Origin: Chloroflexota bacterium
Lineage (GTDB): Bacteria > Chloroflexota > Limnocylindria > Limnocylindrales > CSP1-4
Direction: 5' to 3'
DNA length: 64,000 nucleotides
NCBI GenBank assembly: GCA_919901745.1
Contig: CAKKPP010000039.1
Span: 39,426-103,425, forward strand
Under the pieces are notes generated by a model, which was not told the DNA's origin, did no database searches, and was given only the letters and a program-made list of their open reading frames with translations. Below, one piece after another: positions 41,029-47,996 of this stretch; the first letter of the stretch is position 1; the number at the start of each line of letters is the position of its first letter. A program made the translations under genes and the position numbers.

Positions 41029-41357
41029 GCGGCGTCTCCTTCCACGATCTCCATGAAGTCGGACAGGCGCGTGATCCGGAAGATCTCGCGGTAGTGCTCG
41101 GTCAGGCCGATGGCCCGGACTGCGCGACCGTCGCGGCGCGCCTGGGCCAGAAGCCGCACGACGAGCGCGATGCCGGTGCTGTTGATGTAGCCGACGTGCG
41201 CGAAGTCGAGGCTCACGCGCCGCGGGCCGAGGGCCGCGACCTGCGCGTAGGCGCTGGCCAGCGCCTCGTCGGCACGGCCGTTGAGATCGCCGCTGAGCCG
41301 GAGCCGGATCTCTTCCGGAACCTCCGTGATCTCTGCGCCGAATTGCCGCTCATCCAT
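41025..41357 (-). CDS. STAS-domain anti-sigma-factor antagonist
   Basis: A 110-residue STAS protein with RLRLSGDLNGRADEALASAY and VSLDFAHVGYINSTGIALVV (Ser in INSTGIA). It is homologous to the neighbouring STAS protein (both end in GLxEHYRxIFxxTRLxxxxEI). It overlaps the SpoIIE fusion gene by 8 bp upstream. Two antagonists for one kinase/phosphatase imply branched output. Confidence 0.9.
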   Translation of the reverse strand: MDERQFGAEITEVPEEIRLRLSGDLNGRADEALASAYAQVAALGPRRVSLDFAHVGYINSTGIALVVRLLAQARRDGRAVRAIGLTEHYREIFRITRLSDFMEIVEGDAA

Positions 41358-42984
41358 TGGTCCGCTCCTCGCGCGCCATCGTCAGGGTCACCGTCTGGGT
41401 TGACCCGTCGCTGGTCACGTCCATCGAATCCACCATGTTCTTGATCAGGAAGAGGCCCCAGCCACGCGGCTTCTGCGCACCGGCGAGTTTGAGCTCGATG
41501 TCCGGCGCTTCGGCGTCGGTCGGGACGGCGCCGGACAGCGCGCGGTCCGTGATCCGGACGACGATCGCGTCCGCGGTCGTCTCCACGGCGATGTCGACGG
41601 GGACGTCCGGATTGCCCTGGCTGCCGTACTCGATGGCGTTCATCGTCGCCTCGCTGACGGCCGTCTTGAGGCGCTCGAGGCGCGCCGGAGGCAGCCCCAG
41701 GCCGCCGGCGGCCGCCGCGACGCGGTCCATCGCCAGGCGCTCGTTGCCCTCCTCGCCCGGGATGGAGAAGGCCGTGATGAGCGCCGGGCCGGCCTGCCCG
41801 TCGCTCGCCGGTTCATCGGCCACGCCGGAGGCCCGCCGGAGGGTCACGAGCGTGATGTCGTCCTCCTGCTCCCAATCGGGGCCGGTGAACCGGTGGAGCG
41901 TCTCGAGCAGGCGGTCGAGCAGTTCGCTCCCGGCGTCGTCGACGGCCATCTCCTGTCGAAGTCGTGGGAAGCCATACATCTGCTGGTTCGGGTCGTGGGC
42001 CTCCACGAGCCCGTCCGAGTAGAGCAGGACGCTGCTGGCGGGGGCGATGACGCCTTCGGTTTCCTCGTATCGGATGCCCGGCATGAGGCCGAGCGGCATG
42101 CCGGTCGCGCGCAGCTCGACGACGCCGTCGTCCGTGCGGATGTACGGGAGGTTGTGTCCCGCATTGGCAATGACGATCCGCCCCGTCTCGGGCTCGAGGA
42201 TCGCGAACAGGCAGGTCACGAACATCCGGGCCGGCATCTCCGGTTCGAGCAGGGCGTTCGCGCGGCGCAGGATCTCGCCCGGTGAATTGCTCCGGCTGGC
42301 TTCGGCACGGAGGATGGAGTGGGTCCGGGCCATGACCAGGGCCGCAGGCACACCCTTGTCTGTGACGTCGCCGACGGCGATCCCGATCCGGCCGTCGGGC
42401 ATGTCGATGAAGTCGTAGAAGTCGCCACCCACCGCGCGCGCCGGGCCGTAATAGGCGGCGATCTGCCACTGCGGCAGCTTGGGCAGCTCGCGCGGCAGGA
42501 ATTGCTGCTGGATAAGGGTCGCAACGCGCATCTCCTGCTCCAGGCGCTCGCGTTCTGCGGCTTCGTGTGCCTGCTCGCGGACGAGTTGGGCGACCCGGAT
42601 GGCGGGTGCGGCCTGGGCGGCCAGGGTGGTCAGAAGGCGCCGGTCATCGGTCGAGTATTCCTGCTCGGACAGGCGCGGACCCAGGTTGAGCGTGCCGATC
42701 AGTTCGCCCTGGGAGACCAATGGGACGACCAGGGCCACGCCGGCTTCGCGCATCGCCCGGACCGCAGGCGAGTCCAGTTCCAGCCGGGCGATCTCGATCG
42801 GCCCGGATGCCGACTGGAGATAGGCGAGCAACGGGTCCGACTCGGCGATGTCCACCGCGATCGACGGATCGTCGGTCAGGCGCGCCGGTTCGGTGACTGC
42901 CGGGGACTCGGGCACCGCATCCGGTTCCGGGGTGTCGGTGTGACGTCCGAGGAGGCGGCGGATCGGACGGGTCAGTTCGGTCAT
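41350..42984 (-). CDS. GAF-SpoIIE phosphatase-HATPase fusion (RsbU/RsbW in one chain)
   Basis: A 544-residue regulator. A GAF-like domain spans about 45-150 and a helix about 150-185 (LVREQAHEAAERERLEQEMR). The PP2C-type SpoIIE domain spans about 185-385 (AVGGDFYDFIDMPDGRIGIA, VGDVTDKGVPAALVMA, VLLYSDGLVEA, EQEDDITLVTLR: metal-binding Asps present). The C-terminal HATPase spans about 400-540 (LERLKTAVSEATMNAIEYGS, RGWGLFLIKNMVDSMD). It therefore joins the phosphatase and the kinase of a partner-switching module. ATG 42984 overlaps the stop of the fourth membrane protein. The longer frame upstream is not coding. Confidence 0.92.
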   Translation of the reverse strand: MTELTRPIRRLLGRHTDTPEPDAVPESPAVTEPARLTDDPSIAVDIAESDPLLAYLQSASGPIEIARLELDSPAVRAMREAGVALVVPLVSQGELIGTLNLGPRLSEQEYSTDDRRLLTTLAAQAAPAIRVAQLVREQAHEAAERERLEQEMRVATLIQQQFLPRELPKLPQWQIAAYYGPARAVGGDFYDFIDMPDGRIGIAVGDVTDKGVPAALVMARTHSILRAEASRSNSPGEILRRANALLEPEMPARMFVTCLFAILEPETGRIVIANAGHNLPYIRTDDGVVELRATGMPLGLMPGIRYEETEGVIAPASSVLLYSDGLVEAHDPNQQMYGFPRLRQEMAVDDAGSELLDRLLETLHRFTGPDWEQEDDITLVTLRRASGVADEPASDGQAGPALITAFSIPGEEGNERLAMDRVAAAAGGLGLPPARLERLKTAVSEATMNAIEYGSQGNPDVPVDIAVETTADAIVVRITDRALSGAVPTDAEAPDIELKLAGAQKPRGWGLFLIKNMVDSMDVTSDGSTQTVTLTMAREERTNG

Positions 42985-44288
42985 GTCGTGGTCACCTTCG
43001 CAGCGTGGTGTCCGGGAATCGTTACGGGGGAGCGCCGAACGGTCGTTTCGTAGCGCCGGAGCCAGAGCACGCTGGCCGTGGGATGAAACGTCCGACCGAC
43101 GACCCCCACGACATCGATTTCGATGCGCTCCAGGTCGATGTCGTCGCGCAGGCGGGCGGTCAGCGCCTGGACTGTGCGGGACGCGTCGTAATGGGAGCGG
43201 TCGAAACGCGCATCGACGGCCACCTGCGCCCGCCGCCGGAGTGGGCCGAATAGGGTGAAGACGAGGAGCGTCGAGGCGGCCACGGCTACCGTATCGCCCG
43301 CGGCAATCGAACCGAGGAGCGCGCTGAGACCGATGGCGCTCGTTGCGAACACGGCCGCCAATGCACCCGTGACGAGGGCGTATCCCAGGGTCCGGCTGAT
43401 GAGGCGATCGATGTCGTAGAGGTGATAGCGCAGGATCGCGATGCCGATGGCGACCGGGACGAGCGCCCCGGCGAACCCGAAGACGGCCAGGCCAATCTCC
43501 GGCGGATCGCCGGCGACAACGGCGCCAGCGCCCGAAAAGCCGAACGCTCCCGTCGCCACGACGAGCGCGAGCCCGAACCACTTCAGCTGCTGCCGCTCGA
43601 TGGACGCTGCGAGCCGGTAGCGCGAGACGAGCGACCACAGAAGGAGGGGGACGAAGATGACGCTGCTCGCGGCGGCCACAGGCGAGACCTCCATCCCGGG
43701 CGCCGACCGCAGGTCGGGGCCCAACCCGAACGGGTTCTCGATGGTCGGGAAGACACTCAGCGGTCCGGGTTGGAGGACGATCATCAGCCACGCCACCGGG
43801 CCACCGATCAAGAACAGGCGGACGAATCGATCCCATCGAGGGGTGTGCCCTCGACCGGTCGGGAAGATGAACCCGATGCCGAACAGAAAGCCTCCCATGG
43901 TGATGAAGAGGGTGGTCAGCCAGCCGGTGAGCTGGGCGGTTCGGAGAGCCTCCTGCGTGCCGACGGCGACCATGAAGTAGGTCGCCGCCGCGGCGAATAT
44001 GCCCACGGCGTGCCCGACGCCGATCAGGACCATGCCCCAGCCGATGGCGTTAAGCGGGCGCCGAACGACCAGTAGCGCCCCGACCGAGGCAAACGCGACT
44101 CCCATGACCCCGAACCCGACCAGCGCGACATCGCCAAACCCGAACGGGTTCCGGATGATCGGGACCGGGTCGACGATCCGGAGCGTGGTCGCTCCCACCG
44201 CGCCGACCAGCGCAGCGAGCCACCCCACGATCGCGTACGGCCGGGCCAACCTCCGCATCATCGCAGCGCGGCCAGCCTGACGACCCAT
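42981..44288 (-). CDS. tandem membrane sensor-like protein 4
   Basis: A 435-residue protein with about 8-10 hydrophobic segments. The shared C-terminal module reads AILRYHLYDIDRLISRTLGY, DTVAVAASTLLVFTLFGPLR and FDRSHYDASRTVQALTARLR, then ends in VLWLRRYETTVRRSP. It looks like the input half of a Chloroflexota/Actinobacteria sensor kinase but has no HisKA or HATPase. ATG 44288 has GAGGG 4 nt upstream and follows the previous stop by 13 bp; ATG 44261 is an alternative. The stop is coupled to the SpoIIE fusion, which may be its output. Confidence 0.8.
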   Translation of the reverse strand: MGRQAGRAAMMRRLARPYAIVGWLAALVGAVGATTLRIVDPVPIIRNPFGFGDVALVGFGVMGVAFASVGALLVVRRPLNAIGWGMVLIGVGHAVGIFAAAATYFMVAVGTQEALRTAQLTGWLTTLFITMGGFLFGIGFIFPTGRGHTPRWDRFVRLFLIGGPVAWLMIVLQPGPLSVFPTIENPFGLGPDLRSAPGMEVSPVAAASSVIFVPLLLWSLVSRYRLAASIERQQLKWFGLALVVATGAFGFSGAGAVVAGDPPEIGLAVFGFAGALVPVAIGIAILRYHLYDIDRLISRTLGYALVTGALAAVFATSAIGLSALLGSIAAGDTVAVAASTLLVFTLFGPLRRRAQVAVDARFDRSHYDASRTVQALTARLRDDIDLERIEIDVVGVVGRTFHPTASVLWLRRYETTVRRSPVTIPGHHAAKVTTT

Positions 44289-44301
44289 CTGGCCCTCGAG
44301 G

Positions 44302-45507
44302 TCATCGTGCCCGCCCGAGTCGGAGCCACAGGCTCGCGGCTGTGGGTTCGACGCTCTGCACGACCGCGTCGACGACGGCGCTGCTGACGATGGGAAGATC
44401 CATCTCGTCGCGAAGGCGTGCGGCGAGGGCATCGAGCGTTCGCTCCGAGTCGTAGCGTGCGCGGTTGAAGCGATGATCCACAGCTGCCTGCGTCCGGCGC
44501 CGAACGGGTTGGAAGAGCGCCGCCGCGACGAGCGTGGACGCGGCCACGGCGACCGTGTCGCCACCGGTGATCGCGCCAAGCGGACCCTGCAGGATCAGGA
44601 TCAAGCCGGCGTAGATGACCAGCAGCGTCGCGCTGATCACACCGTACGAGATCGTTCGACTGACGATCCGGTCGATCTCGTAGAGGCGGTAGCGCATGAT
44701 CGCGACCCCGATCGCGAGCGGCGCCAGAAGGGGCGACAAGATCCAGGCTCTCCACACGGTGTCATTGAGCGCCCCGTTACCGGTCGTCAGGAACATCAGG
44801 ACGAGCAGGGCGATGGAGGTCCCGATCGCCGCCCCGAACCAGCGGATCTGGGCGCGGACGACCGAGCTGCCACGGATGTATCGGCGGATGAGCCCGACGA
44901 ACGCGAGGATCGACGCCAGGCCATACGTGAAGAAAGCGACGGCGAAGACGTCGTCGGCACCGAGAACCGGGATCCCAGCGACCCCGAGCGGATTGTCGAC
45001 CGGCTCGATCCAGCCGTACTCGAGCGGCCCCGGTCGAAGGGCGCCGAGCAGCATGATTGCTGCCGAGAGGGCGAGCAGGACGTCCACGAGGACGGCCGAG
45101 CGGCTCGGCTCCCGTCCGTCCGGGAAACGGCTGATGAGGAGCGGGCCGCTCACCAGGACCACCACCCCGAAGATCGCGGAGCCGACGACGGCGAGCGCGG
45201 CGCCCAGCGGCGGCAGGCGTCCGGGCAGGGAATCGAGGGTGACCGTAGCGAGCTGGAGGATGCCGCTCACGATCAGGAGCACGCCGATCGTCAGGCAGAT
45301 CCGGCCGACGACCTGGCCGGGCCGCCGATCCTCGATCATCGCGCCGACAGTCGTGAACGCGACCATGCCGCCGATCCCCAGCCAAAGGTCCTCGGACAGC
45401 CGGTCGCCAGCCGCTGCCGAGACGGTCAACACGATTGCGACGCCGGCCGCCACGAGCGGCAGCGCGACCAGGACCCGATGTCGTCGCACGGATCGAGGGC
45501 CGCTCAC
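44302..45507 (-). CDS. tandem membrane sensor-like protein 3
   Basis: A 401-residue paralogue: multi-pass N-terminus (FPDGREPS in the middle, PGPLEYGWIEPVDNPLG in a loop), then AIMRYRLYEIDRIVSRTISY, DTVAVAASTLVAAALFQPVR and FNRARYDSERTLDALAARLR, ending in ASLWLRLGRAR. GTG 45507 overlaps the stop of protein 2 (GTGA) and gives a length equal to its paralogues; the GTG at 45528 is less likely. No kinase domain. Confidence 0.8.
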   Translation of the reverse strand: MSGPRSVRRHRVLVALPLVAAGVAIVLTVSAAAGDRLSEDLWLGIGGMVAFTTVGAMIEDRRPGQVVGRICLTIGVLLIVSGILQLATVTLDSLPGRLPPLGAALAVVGSAIFGVVVLVSGPLLISRFPDGREPSRSAVLVDVLLALSAAIMLLGALRPGPLEYGWIEPVDNPLGVAGIPVLGADDVFAVAFFTYGLASILAFVGLIRRYIRGSSVVRAQIRWFGAAIGTSIALLVLMFLTTGNGALNDTVWRAWILSPLLAPLAIGVAIMRYRLYEIDRIVSRTISYGVISATLLVIYAGLILILQGPLGAITGGDTVAVAASTLVAAALFQPVRRRTQAAVDHRFNRARYDSERTLDALAARLRDEMDLPIVSSAVVDAVVQSVEPTAASLWLRLGRAR

Positions 45508-46709
45508 CGACCGGATCCCCGAAGCCACAGCCCCAGGTGCGACGGAGCAATGGCGCGTCGCACCGTGGCGTCCAGGTCGTGGGCGACCGTCGGCAGGTCG
45601 GTCGCGTCGCGCATCCGGACGGAGAACGCGCCCGCCGTCCGTTCGCCGTCATAGCGGGCCCGATCGAAGCGTCGATCGACGATGCGCTGGACTCGCCGTC
45701 GGACGGGCGTGAACAGCGCTGCCGCCAACAGGGTGGACCCCGCGACGGCGAGCGAATTGCCCGATGTCACGGAACTGAGCAGCCCCTGCAGTCCGAGGTT
45801 CACGAGCAGGAAGACCGCCACCAGCAGCGCCGTGATCAGGCCGTAGGCGATCGTCCGACTCACGATGCGATCGATGTCGTACAGGCGGTAGCGCAGGATC
45901 CCAATGGCGACGGAGACGGCGACGATGGGCAGCGTCATCACGGTGAGGAGGTCGATGACGGGCAACGACGATAGGACCCCACTGACGCTCATGGTGATCA
46001 GGACGGCGGCGGGTGCCATCGCCGCCAGGAACCATTTGAGCTGCTGCTGTTGGTCGCCCTGGGAGCGCCGAAAGCGGACGATCATGGCCGCGACACCCAA
46101 CCCGGTCCCGAGCGGGAGCGACAGGCTGCCGATGGCAGCAAGCGCGCCCAGGGCCTCGAGCATGCCCGGCGAGACTGCGGGCAGCCAGGGCGTCAGGGGG
46201 TTGTCCGTCCCCGGGGCAGATATCGGACCCGGCCGGAACACGATGGCCAGCGTCCCGACCACGACCATCGCGGCAACGAGGCCGACCGGCCAGCGCCAGC
46301 GCGGACCGGGGAGGCTGCCCGTCGGGAACGTGAGTGCGACCGCGGGCAGGGTCAGGATGATGGCGGGGGGGAACAACAGCGCCGCGACAAGGCTGAGCCA
46401 TCCGCCCAGCGGGTCGGGCGGCAGACGTGAGGCGAGCATGTAGCCGAGGGAATTGCACCCGAACACCGAGGCCATCAGAGCGGCGGCGACCGCGAACAGC
46501 CAGCCAACGGCGTGCCCGTCGGCTCGCACCACGATGACCGCGCCCAGGCCCCAGTACAGCCAGAGCGCGGCGAAGAGGATCACGAGGAACCCCGAGTACC
46601 CGAGATCGAGTCCTTCTTCGCCTGGCGAGCTGAGCAGAACAATCGCCACGACGACCATGGCGATCAGCATGATCACGCCGAGCGCCGCGATCGCGAGAAG
46701 CCGCCTCAT
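45504..46709 (-). CDS. tandem membrane sensor-like protein 2
   Basis: A 401-residue paralogue with an N-terminal helix directly at MRRLLAIAALGVIMLIAMVV, FPTGSLPGPRW, then GILRYRLYDIDRIVSRTIAY, GNSLAVAGSTLLAAALFTPV and FDRARYDGERTAGAFSVRMR, ending in LGLWLRGSGR. ATG 46709 overlaps the stop of protein 1 (ATGA). The QQQQLKWFLAAMAP motif after the loop is shared with the others (QQLKW). Confidence 0.8.
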   Translation of the reverse strand: MRRLLAIAALGVIMLIAMVVVAIVLLSSPGEEGLDLGYSGFLVILFAALWLYWGLGAVIVVRADGHAVGWLFAVAAALMASVFGCNSLGYMLASRLPPDPLGGWLSLVAALLFPPAIILTLPAVALTFPTGSLPGPRWRWPVGLVAAMVVVGTLAIVFRPGPISAPGTDNPLTPWLPAVSPGMLEALGALAAIGSLSLPLGTGLGVAAMIVRFRRSQGDQQQQLKWFLAAMAPAAVLITMSVSGVLSSLPVIDLLTVMTLPIVAVSVAIGILRYRLYDIDRIVSRTIAYGLITALLVAVFLLVNLGLQGLLSSVTSGNSLAVAGSTLLAAALFTPVRRRVQRIVDRRFDRARYDGERTAGAFSVRMRDATDLPTVAHDLDATVRRAIAPSHLGLWLRGSGR

Positions 46710-47926
46710 CGCTGCCCCTCGCGTAGCCACAGGCCGACGCTCGATGGCTCGATGGCCCGCCGGACCGTCGCGTCGAGTTCGCTCGCGATGGTCGGCAGGT
46801 CCACCTCGTCGCGGAGTCGGGAGGCGAAACCGGCAACGGTCCGTTCCGCGTCGTATCGCGCTCGGTGGAAGCGGCGGTCGACGACCCGCTGGACCCGGAC
46901 GCGGACGGGATTGAAGAGCGCGGCGACGAGCAAGGTGGAAGCCGCGACGGCGATCCCCGAGTTGTTGACGAGGGGGCTCATGTTGGATACGAGCGTGAGA
47001 TTCACCGCGGCGAAGACACCGAACAGGACGAGCGACACGACGCCATAGCCGATCGCGTTGCTGATGATCCGGTCGACGGCGTAGAGCCGGTAGCGCAGGA
47101 TCGCCAGCCCGATGGCGAGCGGGATGAGTGGAAGCGTCAGGAAAAGACCGAAGTAGGAGATCTCGCCGATCGAATACAGGAGCGTACCTTCCGCCGCGGC
47201 GGCGACCTCGGTGAGCACCAGGCCGATCAGCGGGAGCATCAGCGCGCCACCGGCCAGGGCGAGCCACTTCAGCTGCTGACGCTCGTCGCCACGCGCCGTG
47301 CGGAAGCGGACGACGAGGAGGCCCAGGCTCAGGACCAGGGCTCCGATGATGGCCAGGCCCGGTACGTCACCCATGCCGCGGACCACCTCGCCGACGATCC
47401 CGGGGGCCCCGAGCGGGTTGTCCACTTGATCGAAGCCACCGAGCGGCCCGGGTCGGACGGCGGCGAGGGCCCACCCGGCGAGCGACGCACTCGCACACAG
47501 CAGACCCGGCAGGCGGACCCTTCCGGCCGGAAGGTGGCCACGCGGAAACGTCAGGAACACGATCGTCGTGCCGACCGGGATGATCCAAAAGGTCTGCGCG
47601 TTGAACCAGGCGGCCAGGAGCACGGCAGGAGAGCGGAAGCCGGATGCGAGCGAGGTGCTCGCGTACTCGTAGGCGAGGCTGCTGGCCGTGAAGGTGAGGC
47701 CCATGAGGAGCAGGATCCAGCCGATGACGTTCCCGGGACGTCGGATCGCGATGACCAACCCGACCAATGGGAACGTCAGGAAGAGGAGGAGAAAGGCGGC
47801 GGAGAGAAGGAACCCTTCGGGCGAAACTGGGCCGCTCAACACGGCAATCATGCTGATGATGAGGGTCGGGCCGACCGCAGCAAGCCACAAGGCCAGGGCG
47901 GCGAGGACGCGGATCGACCGGCGCAT
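46706..47926 (-). CDS. tandem membrane sensor-like protein 1 (first of the operon)
   Basis: A 406-residue paralogue: FPRGHLPAGRVRLPG, RPGPLGGFDQVDNPLGAPGI, ERQQLKWLALAGG, AILRYRLYAVDRIISNAIGY, GIAVAASTLLVAALFNPVRV and FHRARYDAERTVAGFASRLR, ending in SVGLWLREGQR. ATG 47926 has AGGATGG 5 nt upstream; ATG 47947 would add seven residues. It heads a run of coupled genes that continues through the SpoIIE fusion and STAS genes. The cytoplasmic tail without a kinase suggests signalling through another partner. Confidence 0.8.
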   Translation of the reverse strand: MRRSIRVLAALALWLAAVGPTLIISMIAVLSGPVSPEGFLLSAAFLLLFLTFPLVGLVIAIRRPGNVIGWILLLMGLTFTASSLAYEYASTSLASGFRSPAVLLAAWFNAQTFWIIPVGTTIVFLTFPRGHLPAGRVRLPGLLCASASLAGWALAAVRPGPLGGFDQVDNPLGAPGIVGEVVRGMGDVPGLAIIGALVLSLGLLVVRFRTARGDERQQLKWLALAGGALMLPLIGLVLTEVAAAAEGTLLYSIGEISYFGLFLTLPLIPLAIGLAILRYRLYAVDRIISNAIGYGVVSLVLFGVFAAVNLTLVSNMSPLVNNSGIAVAASTLLVAALFNPVRVRVQRVVDRRFHRARYDAERTVAGFASRLRDEVDLPTIASELDATVRRAIEPSSVGLWLREGQR

Positions 47927-47947
47927 GTAACCATCCTGGGGCACCAT

Positions 47948-47994
47948 CGTTCCCGGAACGTTACGGAGTGCGTCCCCTGTCGGGTACCGTTACG
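47948..47994. promoter_or_regulatory. divergent control region: palindrome and CGTTACG direct repeats
   Basis: CGTTCC-C-GGAACG (47948-47960) is a perfect palindrome. CGTTACG occurs at 47959-47965 and again at 47988-47994 (29 bp apart). TACCGT (47985-47990) is 6 nt before the activator ATG. A plausible binding region for the BTAD-type activator, controlling itself and the membrane-sensor operon. Confidence 0.45.
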
Positions 47995-47996
47995 CG

